Below, in pieces: positions 28,037 through 40,000 of a stretch of 64,000 bases of DNA (positions are counted from its first letter, which is position 1; each line of letters opens with the position of its first letter). The notes below the pieces were generated by a model. The model had not been told where the DNA came from. It did no database searches and was given only the letters and a program-made list of their open reading frames with translations. Both the position numbers and the translations under genes were made by a program. The DNA comes from Pseudomonas hygromyciniae (GTDB lineage: Bacteria; Pseudomonadota; Gammaproteobacteria; Pseudomonadales; Pseudomonadaceae), in NCBI RefSeq assembly GCF_016925675.1, contig NZ_CP070506.1, positions 2,230,501 to 2,294,500 on the forward strand. The letters are read 5' to 3'.

Positions 28037-31000
28037 TACAGTTGCTCCATATCGTCAAGCAGCGCTTCGAGCTTGCTCAATTTTTCGGTATCGAATTGCC
28101 CACCGCTGCTTTGCAGTTCACTGACGAAAGCGCCCAGGGTGGGGAATTGAAAGAGTTGTTGTGGGGTCAGTTGCATGCCCAACTCCAGTTGGGCGCGTGA
28201 GACCACGCGCACGACCAGCAGGGAATGCCCGCCCAGTTCAAAGAAGTTGTCGTCCAGGCCCACGCGCTCCAGTTCTAGGACTTGTTGCCAGATATCCGCC
28301 ATCTGTTGTTGCAACGGGGTCTGGGGGGCGACAAAGGCGCGTTGCGACTGGACGACCTCAGGCGTTGGCAAGGCTTTGCGATCCAGTTTGCCGTTGGGCG
28401 TTAGCGGTATTTGATCGAGGAACAGCAGGTGCGCAGGAACCATGTAGGCCGGCAGGTTTTCCTGGATCCGGGCCTTGATCAGCGTGCGCAGTTGATCCTG
28501 GGATGCTGCGTCTGGGAGCGACTGTCGGGTGACGACGTACGCCACCAGTTGCTGGCCGTCCAGATGCTCCTGGGCCAGTACCACGGCTTCGCGCACCTCA
28601 GGGTGTTGCAGCAGGCGGCTTTCGATTTCGCCCAGCTCGATACGGAACCCGCGGATTTTCACCTGGTGGTCGATGCGACCGATGTATTCAATCACCCCAT
28701 CCTGGCGGTAGCGGGTCAGGTCGCTGGTGCGGTAAAGGCGCTCGCCACTCCCTGAGAACGGGTTGGGCACGAACTTTTCAGCAGTCAGCGCTGCACGGCC
28801 CAGGTAGCCCCGGGTGATGCCGGCACCGGCCAGATACAGCTCGGCCGCAACGCCCAGGGGAGCGGGTTGCAGATCCTGGGTGAGCAGATAGCTGGCGGTA
28901 TTGCCGACCGGGCGGCCGATGTTGGCCGAGCCTGCGACTTCGCGGCGGGTCCAGGTGGAGTAGGTGGTGTCCTCTGAAGGGCCGTAAAGGTCGTAGATGT
29001 GGGCGACGCTGGTCTGTGCGTAGAGCGTATCCACCAGTGCCTGCTTCAGTGGTTCACCGGCGAGGTTGATGATGCGCACGCTGGCGGGGATTTGCCCGGC
29101 GCGCTGCAAGGCATTGATCGCCGACGGCACGGTATTGATCAGGCGCACCTGATCGCGTGCTGGCAGGGTTGGCAGTTCCAGCGCATTACGCGCCAGGACG
29201 ATAGAGCCACCGCAGGCCAGGGTCACGAACAGCTCCCACACCGACAGGTCGAAACAGATCGAGGTCGAGGCCAGCACCCCTTGCAGGTCGTCGCGTGAGT
29301 ACACCTGTGCAGACCAGCGAACCAGGGCAGAAATGTTGCGATGGGCAATGGCCACGCCTTTGGGCAGGCCAGTGGAGCCCGAGGTGTAGATCACGTAGGC
29401 CAGGTTGTCGGGGGTTACCGTAGTGACAGGCTGCTGCCCGCTGTAACCGGCCAGCCAGGCATCACCAGGCTCGATGGTCAGCACTTGAGTGGTGGCGTTG
29501 GCACGCAATTCATCCGGTAGCTGTTGGCCAACCAGCAGCAGGCGCGCGCGACTGTCTTCGAGCATGTAGGCCACGCGGTCGGCCGGGTAGTCGGGGTCCA
29601 GCGGCACATAAGTGCCACCGGCCTTGAGTACCGCCAGCAACGCTACCAGCAGGTCGCTGGTACGTGGCATGGCCACGCCGACTCGCACTTCCGGGCCTAC
29701 ACCCAGCTCAATCAGCTTGTGGGCCAAGCGGTTGGCGCGCTGCTCCAGTTGCTGATAGCTCAGGTGTTGATCACCGTCAATCAGCGCCAATTGCCCTGGG
29801 GTTGCCTGGGTCTGACGGTCGATCAGGTGGTGAATACACTGTTCATCGGCAAGCGACAGTGGGGCACTGTTCCATGTATTGAGGATCAGGGTTTGTTCGG
29901 CCTTGTCCAGCAGGTTCAACGAGCCCAGTGCGCGATCGGCATTGTCCATCAAACCGTTCAACAGTTGATCCATGTGGCGGGCGATCTGCTCGATCAGCGC
30001 ATCGCTGAAATTCTCCCGCACATAGCTGTATTGCAGAGTCAGGCTGGCGCCCAGGCCCACACTTAAGGTCAGTGGGTAGTTGGTTTGTTCGTGGCTATGT
30101 ACCGGACCAAAACGCAGACCCTGCGGTGCGCCTTGCTCCAGCGCTTCGGAGATTGGGTAGTTTTCGAACACCAGGATGTTGTCGAACAGGCTTTCGCCGC
30201 CCACACCTGCCTGGCGCTGGGTTTCGAACAGGGGTGTGTGTTCGTGCTCACGCAAGGACAGGTTCTGTGCCTGGACCTGCTGCAGCCACTGCGCAACGCT
30301 TTGCTCGGGGCGCGGGCTGGCCGCCACGGGCAGGGTGTTGATGAACAGACCGATCTGTTGCTCTACGCCGTTGAGCTGTGCCGGGCGCCCGGCCACGGTG
30401 GCCCCGAAGCACACCGTGGCTTGGCCGGTGTAACGCTGCAACAGGAGTAGCCACGCCGCTTGCACCAGGGTGTTGGTGGTCACTTTCTGTTGGCGGGCAA
30501 AGGTGTTGAGGCGCTCGGTAGTGGCAGAGGCAATGACCTTGCGGTATTCGCCATGGCCTTCTCCAGGTACTTGCACCACGCTTTGACCGAGCAGGGTCGG
30601 CGACTCCAGGTCGCGCAGCTGCTCTTGCCAGAAGCGCTGGCTAGCGGCGCTGTCTTGCTGTTGCAGCCAGGCAATGTAGTCGCGATAGCGCCCGGTATTG
30701 GCGGTTACGACTTGCCCGCTGTAATGCTGCAACACCTGGCCCATGAGCTGAGAGTTACTCCAGCCGTCCATCAGGATGTGATGAACGGTGTAGATCAGGT
30801 GATAGCGCTCGGCGCCGGTCTGTACCAGAACCAGGCGCAATAACGGCGCTTGATCCAGTTCGAACGGCCGCTGCAATTCGGCCAGGGCCAGCGCGTCGAG
30901 TTGCGGTGCATCGTGGCTGCCCAAGGCGTATACGGTGAACGGTACCTGTGCTTGCTTGAGCACCCATTGCAATGGGTGCTCCAGCCCTTGCCAGACAAAA

Positions 31001-34000
31001 CCGGTGCGCAGGATGTCGTGGTTATCCATCGCCGCTTGCCAGGCTTGCTGGAAGCGTTGCGGGTCGAGCCCCTCGATATCCACGCGCAGTTGGTTGATGT
31101 AGTTACCGGTCCCTTGTTCATACAAGCTATGAAACAACATACCCTGCTGCATCGGCGACAACGGATAGAGGTCAGCGATCTGCGCGGCAGGTACGGGCAA
31201 GCGATCCAGCTGTGCCTGGCCAATTGTCGCCAGAGGCACATCCGAGGGCGTCAGGCTGCGGTGGGCCGGATCAATGCAATGGGCGACGAGGGCGCGCAGC
31301 TCAGCAGCGTAGTCATCAGCCAGGTGCTGGATGGTGGCATCGTCGAACATCTCACGGCTGAACAGCCAGTTCAGGCTCAACTCGCCGGCGTAAATCTGGC
31401 CGTTGAGCGTCAACCAATTGCCCAGCGGCGCCTCGGGGCTTTGCTCGGCACCAGTACCTTCGCCGGCCGGGCTGAACAGCGCCTGTTCATCGGCGCTGAA
31501 GCTGCCATCGAACTGGCCCAGGTAGTTGAAGGTAATGCGCGGCTCAGGCAGCGCGGCCAGGCTTTCGCGGGCCTGGGCATCACCCAGATAGCGCAAGGCA
31601 CCAAAGCCGATTCCTTTGTTGGGGATGGCCCGCAGTTGTTCCTTGATCTGCTTGATCGAAGCACCCAGATCATCGGCAACTGGCGTCAGCGCCACGGGGA
31701 ACAGGCTGGTGAACCAGCCTACGGTGCGGGTCAGGTCCACGGGTTCGAACAGCTCTTCACGGCCATGGCCTTCAAGCTGGATCAAGCAGTGTGGGTGGTG
31801 GGTCCAGCGACTGATCACCCGTGCCAGCGCCGTCAGCAGCAGGTCATTGATCTGGGTGCGGTAGGCGGCGGGAGCTTCTTGCAGCAACTGCCGGGTAAGG
31901 GCCTTGTCCAGCCGGGTATTGACGCTATGACCATGACGGCTTTCCAGGCTTGCGTCGCAACGAGCACCGGGCAGCGTGCCCTGGGCATCTTTCAACTGGG
32001 CCTGCCAGTAAGCGAGCTCTTCCGCCAGGCTACCCTGGGTGGCATGGCGTTGCAGATGCTCGGTCCAGGTTTTGCTTGAGTGGGTTTTTACCGGCAGGCT
32101 GATGATCTGCCCTGCGCAGGCTTGCTGGTAAGCGGTCTGCAAGTCTTCAAACAGGATGCGCCACGACACGCCATCGATCACCAAATGGTGGGCTACCAGG
32201 AGCAGGCGCTGGCTGTTATCGGCCAGAGTCACCAGTACTGCCTGCAGCAATGGTCCTAGGCTCAGATCGAGACTGGCCTGGACCTGGTTGCACAGTTTCT
32301 CCAATTGCGTGGTGGAGGGCGCGCAGGCTTGTTGCAGGGCAGGAGCCTGTTGCCAGTCCTGCTGCTGTTGCGCCACTGAACGATAGTTGGCCTGCCAACC
32401 TGCGGTGTTTGCGCTGAAGCTCAGGCGCAAGCCGTCATGATGGAGGATGAGGGCCTGCAGCGCCTGTTCAAGCGCTTCGGCCTGCAATGGTGCGTGGGCC
32501 GATAGCAGTACCGCCTGATTCCAGTGGTGACGCTCGGGAATCGCCCGCTGGAAAAACGCCTGCTGTACCGGCAGCAGCGGTGTCGGCCCGGTGAGCGGTT
32601 GTTGATCGATTTCCTGCGCGGGCGTGCCGGTGCGGGCCAGAGTGGCTAGTTGTTGCACGGTCTGGGCTTCAAACAGTTCCTTGGGGCTGAACTGAATGCC
32701 GGCCTGCCGCGCTCGACTGACCACCTGAATGGAGATGATCGAATCGCCACCCAGTTCGAAGAAGTTATCGGTCAGGCCGACATTCTGTACCTTCAGCACG
32801 TCTTGCCAGATATTGGCGATTTGCTGTTCCAACTCGCTCTGCGGGGCAACGTACCGGACCTGCACCTGGCTGGCATCTGGTGCCGGCAGGGCCTTGCGGT
32901 CCAGCTTGCCGTTGGGGCTCAGCGGCAGTGCATCGAGGAACACCCAGAGTGCCGGGACCATATAGTCCGGCAGGTGCTCCTTGAGAGTGTGCCTGAGGGT
33001 GTCGCGCAGTGCTTCGTTGGCGTTGGCGCTTGGCACCACGTAGCCGACCAGTTGCAGGCCGCGACCGCTGTCCACCGCCAGCACGGCGGCCTCACGAACC
33101 TCGTCCTGCTCCAGCAGGCGTGCCTCGATTTCTCCCAGCTCAATGCGCAGACCACGAATCTTCACCTGATGGTCGACACGGCCGATGTACTCGATCACGC
33201 CATCGGCTCGCTGCCGCGCCAGGTCGCCGGTGCGATACAGGCGCTGGCCTTTGGTAAAGGGGCTGGCAACAAAGCGCTCGGCAGTCATGCCCGCACGGCG
33301 GTGGTAACCACGGGCCAAGCCTTCACCGCCCAGGTATAACTCGCCCACTAATCCCACCGGTAATGGGGCCAGATCGCTGTTGAGAACAAACGTGCTGAGG
33401 TTGGCGATGGGCTGGCCGATCGGTACGGTGTGAGCCTGTTCCTCGCGGCAGGTCCAGTGCGTGACGTCGATGGCAGCTTCGGTGGGGCCATACAAGTTGT
33501 ATAGGCGGGCACCCGGCAGGCGGGCGAACACCTGTTGTTGCGTATCCACCTGCAAGGCCTCGCCGCTGCAGATAATCCGGGTCAGGCCGGTGCAGCGCTC
33601 ACTGCTATCGTCCTGCAGGAAGGCTTGCAGCATCGACGGTACGAAATGCAGGGTCGTCACCTGATGCTCGGTGATCAATTGCACCAGTTTTTGCGGGTCA
33701 CGATGATCCCCAGGACCGGCCACGGCAAGGCGGGCACCGGTCATCAAGGGCCAGAAAAACTCCCACACCGATACATCAAAGCTAAACGGGGTTTTTTGCA
33801 GCACGGTGTCGCCGCCGCTCAACCCATAGGCTTGTTGCATCCAGCACAGTCGGTTGGTCAGGGCACTGTGGCGGTTGCCGGCACCTTTGGGTTTGCCGGT
33901 AGAGCCCGAGGTGTAGATCACGTAGGCGAGGTTTTCCGCTGCCACGCTAATACCTGGGTTGGAGTCCGGCAAGGCATCCAGTGCCAGGGTATCCAGGCAC

Positions 34001-37000
34001 AAGGTATTGAGCGTTGCTGGCAATGGCAGGGTGCTGAGCAGCGATTGTTGGGTCAGCAGCAGGTCGATATCACTGTCGTCGATCATGTAGGCCAGGCGAT
34101 CAGTCGGATACTCAGGATCCAGCGGCACATAGGCCCCGCCCGCCTTGAGGATGGCGAGCAAGCCAACGACCATTTCCACGCTGCGCTCGAGCGCAATCCC
34201 CACCAGCCGGTCCGGGCCTACGCCCAGGGCGAGCAGATGATGGGCCAGTTGGTTGGCCCGGGCGTTGAGTTGGGCGTAGCTGAGACGAACATCTGCGCAT
34301 ATCAGGGCCGGTGCGTCGGGAGTCAGCTCGACCTGGTGTTCGATTAGCGCCTGTACCGGCCGTTCCAGCGGGTAGTGCCTGGCGGTATCGTTCCAGCGAT
34401 GTACAACCTGCGCGCGTTCGCTGTCGTCAAGCAAGTTCAGCTCGCCGATGGCTCGGTCCGGCCGTTCGGTGAGGCGCAATAGCAGGTTGTGCAGGTGCTG
34501 CGCCATCCGTTCGATCACGGCTTCGCTGAAGGCGTCGTGGGCAAAGCTGTAGTGCAGTGACAGGGTTTCCCCGGCATTCACGGCCAGAGTCAGCGGGTAG
34601 TTGGTCTGCTCGTAGGTGTCGACGTTGCCAAACTCCAGGCCTTTGGGGGCCTGTTGTTCAAGAGCATCGGCGATCGGGTAGTTTTCGAACACCAACAGCG
34701 TGTCGAATAACGCTTCGCCGTTGTGCCCGGCCCAGCGTTGAATATCGGCCAGCGAGGTGTGTTCGTGTTCGCGCAACGACAGGTTCTGCGCTTGCACGGC
34801 CTGTAGCCATTGATCGACCCGGGTTTGCGGGTTGACCGTGGCAATCACCGGCAGGGTATTGATGAACAGTCCGACTTGTTGCTCGATACCGGCGATATCT
34901 GTCGGGCGCCCGGCGACGGTGGCGCCGAAGCACAGGCTGTCCTGTCCCGTGTAGTGATGCAACAGGAGAAGCCAGGCGCCTTGCAGCAGGGTGTTGAGGG
35001 TGACTTTCTGGCGACGGGCAAACTCGTTGAAGTAACGGGTCTCGACGATACCGAAGTGCTGGTAATGGTTACCGTGGCCGGTGGCGGTGGTCGGTACGCT
35101 GACCAGGCTGCTGGCAAGGCGGGTGGGCTCTTGCAGTGTCGCCAGTTGAGCTGCCCACCAGGTTTGGCTGGCGCTGCTGTCCTGGCGTTGCAGCCAGGCG
35201 ATGTAGTCGCGGTAGCGCCCCATTCTGGCCGGCAAGGTCTGGCCGGCATAGCGTTGGAGGATCTCGCCCATGAGCTGGGAGTTGCTCCAGCCGTCCATCA
35301 GGATGTGGTGCACGGTATAGATCAGGTGGTGTTGGGCTTCACCGGTCTGAATCACCTGCACGTCCAATAGCGGCGCACGAGCCAGGTCGAAACGCTGTTG
35401 CAAGCGCTCCCGGGCCAGTTCATCCAGTGCCGGTTGCAGGTCTGCGTGTTGCTGCCAGTCGTGGCAGACCATGGGCAGTGTCAATTGCTTGTGGACCACT
35501 TGTACCGGTTGTTGCAGCTCACCTTGCCAGACAAACGAGGTGCGCAGGATATCGTGGGCGTCCATCGCCTGTTGCCAGGCATCACGCAAGCTTTGCGGGT
35601 CGAGGCCGGTAACGTTCAGGCGCATCTGGTTGACGTAGGCACCCACGTTTTGCTCGTAGAGCGAATGGAACAGCATGCCTTGCTGCATCGGCGCCAGTGG
35701 GTAGATGTCGTCGATCTGTGTGGCGGCTACTGGCAGCGCGTCCAATTGCGCTTGGTCGAGGTGGGCGAGGGGGAAGTCCGAAGGTGTTACACCACGGTTA
35801 TGTGGAGCGCAGCAATGCTCGATCAGTTGTGCCAGTTCCTCGGCGTAGTCATCGGCCAGCGCTTGCATGCCGGCGGGTTCGAACATCTGCGCACTAAAGG
35901 TCCAGTCCAGGCTCAGTTCGCCGTCGTACACCTGGCCGTTGAGGGTCAACCAGTTACTCAGGGGTGCCTCTGGGCTGTGTTCAGCACCGCTGCTTTCAGG
36001 GGCGGGAGCAAAGAGCGCATCGTCGTTGGCGTTGAAGCTGGTGTCGAACTGGCCCAGGTAGTTGAAGGTGATGCGCGGCACTGGCAGCGCCTGTAACACT
36101 TGCTGCGTCTCGGGGGTGCCCAGGTAGCGCAGCACACCGAAGTCCAGGCCCTTGTTCGGGACGCTGCGCAATTGCTCCTTGATCTGTTTGATCGTGGTGC
36201 CGTGGTCGGACTGGGGTGTCAAGCGCACCGGGTACACCGTGGTAAACCAGCCCACGGTGCGGGTCAGGTCGATGTCGTCGAACAACGTTTCGCGGCCATG
36301 GCCTTCGAGTTGGATCAGCACCTGCGGCTGGGCGGTCCAGCGGCTGATGACCCGCGCCAGTGCAGCGAGCAACAGATCGTTGATCTGTGTGCGATAGGCG
36401 CTCGGGGCATCTTGCAGCAGACGTCGGGTCAGATCCTGATTGAGATGGGTATTGACGGTCTGACTGTCTGCTTTCTTCAGGCTGGCGTCAGCGCGTATCA
36501 CCGGCAGTTCGGCGCAGCCGTCGGCCAGTTGTTGCCAATAGGCGATCTGTCCTTGTAGTTCGGCACTTTGACCGTAGTCCAGCAAACGCTGGCCCCAGGC
36601 TTTATAGGCGCTGGTTTTCTCCGGTAAGGAGAAACCTTGACCCGCTTGCACCTGCCGATAACCCATCTGCAAATCATCAAACAAAATCCGCCACGACACC
36701 CCATCCACCACCAGGTGATGAATAGCCAACAGCAACCGCTGGCTGCCGTCCTTCAAACCCACCAGTACCGCCCGCAGTAGCGGCCCGTCTTGCAGGTTGA
36801 GACTGCGTTGGGCTTCGTCGCCCAAAGATTGCAACTGTGTGGCGTCGTCGATGTGGGTTTGCCACAGCACCGACGCGGTCTGCGGGCGGTATTCAGCGTT
36901 CCAGCCAGAGTCGGTCTGGGTGAAGCGCAGGCGCAGGGCGTCGTGGTGCTGGATCAGGGCGTTGAGGGCCTGTTCCAGCAGGTGCGGGTCCAGGGTTGTG

Positions 37001-40000
37001 GCGGGTTTGAGCAGCACTGATTGGTTCCAGTGGTGGCGCTCGGGGATGTCGGTGTCGAAGAACAGGTGTTGGATCGGTAGCAGCGGTGCCAAACCTGTGA
37101 CCGGGCCCTGGTCGATCGCCAGGCCCTGGCCCTGGTTTTTCGCCACGCTGGCCAGGCCCTGGATGGTCTGGTGCTGGAACAGGTCCTTGGGGGTGAAGTG
37201 GATGCCGGCCTGGCGCGCGCGGCTGACGACCTGGATGGAGATGATGGAGTCGCCGCCCAGTTCGAAGAAGTTGTCGTTCAGGCCGATCTTGTCCAGTTTG
37301 AGCACGTCTTGCCAGATGCCTGCGATGCGTTGTTGCACTTCGTTTTGCGGGGCCACGTAGGCGTGCAGGGCCTGGTTGGCATCGGGGGCCGGCAGGGCCT
37401 TGCGGTCGAGTTTGCCGTTGGGGGTCAGGGGCAGTTGCGCGAGGATCAGCAGGTGGCCGGGGACCATGTAGTCCGGCAGGTGTTCGCCAAGGTGGGCCTT
37501 GAGGGTTTCGCGCAAGACGTCCTGGTGGGGGATCTGCGTTGCGGGTTCTGTTGGCACCACATAGCCCACCAACTGCGCGCCGCTCGGGGTTGGGTGGGCG
37601 ACGACGACGGCTTCGCGCACAGCCTGGTGTTGCAGCAGTTGCGCTTCAATTTCCCCCAGTTCGATGCGCAAGCCGCGAATTTTGACCTGATGGTCGATGC
37701 GCCCGATGTAGTCGATGACGCCATCGGTGCGGTAGCGGGTCAGGTCGCCGCTGCGATACAGGCGCGCGCCATTGCTGGCAAACGGGTCGGGAATAAAGCG
37801 TTCGGCGGTCAGGCCTGGCCGCTGGTGGTAGCCCTGCGCCAGGGAGTCGCCGCCGATCAGCAGCTCGGCGTGGGTGCCCACCGGGCACAGCTGCAGGTCG
37901 TGGTCGAGCAGGTAGGTGCGTACGTTGGCGATGGGGCGGCCGATAGGGGCAATGGCGCCCTCTGGCAGGCGGTCGACATCAAACAGCGTGGTGTCGATGG
38001 TGGCTTCGGTTGGGCCGTAGAGGTTGCACAGGCGGCCGTTCCAGCGCTCGCGCAACTGTGTCACCAACGCGGTGCCCAGGGCTTCGCCGCCGAGCAGCAG
38101 CAAGCGCAGGGATTGCATCTGCGCGCCCTGTTCATCGGCGAGCAAGGCTTGCAGTAGCGAAGGGGCCATTTGCAACACGCTGATGCGCTGGGCGGCCACT
38201 TGCGACCAGAGCATCGACAGGTCTGCGGACAGCTCGCTGGACGCGAGGACCAACTGCGCACCGTTGAGCAATGGCAGCCAGAATTCCCACACCGAGGCGT
38301 CGAAGCTGAACGCGGTTTTTTGTAAGACTCGGTCCGCAGCGCTCAGGCCCAATTCGCCCTGCATCCACAGCATATGGTTGCTCAAGGCGCCATGGCGCAC
38401 TTGCACGCCCTTGGGCTGCCCGGTGGAGCCGGAGGTGTAGATCATGTACGCCAGGTGATCGGCGCTGACTGTGACCGGTGGGTTGGCGCTGTCATAGCCT
38501 TCCAGCCAGTCGCTGTCCTGGTCCAGGCTCAGGGACGCCAGGCGGTCCGGGACGGGCAATGCCAGGCTGCTTTGGGTCAGCAGCAGGCCGATGCCGCTGT
38601 CATTGATCATGTAGGCCAGGCGGTCGGCGGGGTAGGCCGGGTCCAGCGGGACATAGGCGCCACCGGCCTTGAGCACGGCCAGCAGGGCGATCACCATTTC
38701 CAGGCTGCGTTCCAGGCCAAGGCCCACGCAGGTATTGGGGCCGACGCCCAGCTCCAGCAGCTTATGGGCCAGTTGGTTGGCGCGGCGGTTGAGCTGGTCC
38801 AGGGTCAGTTGCTGCTCGCCGAACTCCACGGCAACGGCATGGGGCAGGCGTTCGGCTTGGTCCGCGAACAAGACATGCACCGGTGCGGCGTTGGGGTAAT
38901 CGACCGCCGTGGCGTTCCACTGCGCCAACTGCTGGCCGCGCTCCTCGGCGCTGAGCATCGGCAGTTCGCCGATCCGTGCCTGGGGCTGCTCGAGCATCGC
39001 CTGCACCAGGTTCTGGAAGTGCCCGGCCAGGGTGGCGATGGTCGCCGGGGCGAAGCAAGCGGCGTCGTATTCAAAATGCGCAGTGATCTGCTGCTGGCTG
39101 TATTCCACATCCAGCGACAGGTCGAACTTGGCCTGTAGCGGGTGGCTGTCCATAAAACTCAGTTGCAGCGGGCCCAGGTGTAGGGCCGCTTCCTGTGCGG
39201 CGCCGACACGCCAGTTGAACAGGTTCTGGAACAGCGGGTTGGCCTGGGGGCTGCGTTGCAGGTGCAGGTCTTCGAGGATCAGCTCGATGGGGTAGTCGGC
39301 ATGTTCCAGGGCCGCGAGGGATTGCTGGCGCAGGCCCTGGAGGAACGCGCTGCAGTTTTGTTCAGGCGCCAGTCGTGCGCGATACACCTGGCTGCTGACA
39401 AAAAAGCCCACCAGGTCCTGGATCTGCGCCTGGTTGCGGGTGGCGTTGGGCACGCCGACGGTGAAGTCGACCTGGCCGCTGTAGCGCCCCAGCAGCAACT
39501 GCCAGGCCCCCAGGAGCACCACGAAAGGCGTCAGGCCCTGTTGCTGGCAAAAGGTCTGCAGGCGCTCGCTCAAGTCGGCGGGCAGCGCGTGCCCATGATG
39601 GCCGGCGCCTGCGTGCTGTTCCAGGCGCTCGCGGGGCAGCTCCAGGGTGGGGATCTCATCGCCCAGGCAGGCTTTCCAATACTCGGCGGCTGCGCTGTGT
39701 TGCGGCGTCAGCGGGTAGTCTTGGCGCTGCCACTGGGCGTAGTCGGCGTACTGGATGGCCGGGCGCGGCAGGGCCTGGCCCGGTTCGCGCAGGGCGCTGG
39801 CCAGGTCGTGGATCAGGATCGGATTGGACCACGCGTCCGAGACGATGTGATGCATGTTGAGCAGCAGCACGTAGTCCTGCTCGGCCTGTTTGAGCAGGGT
39901 GCTGCGAATCAGCGGCGCCTGGCGCAGGTCGAAAGGTTGGGTGGCGTGCTGGCGGATGCGCTGTTGCAGTTGCAGGTCGCGCTGCTGGTTATCCAGGGTG

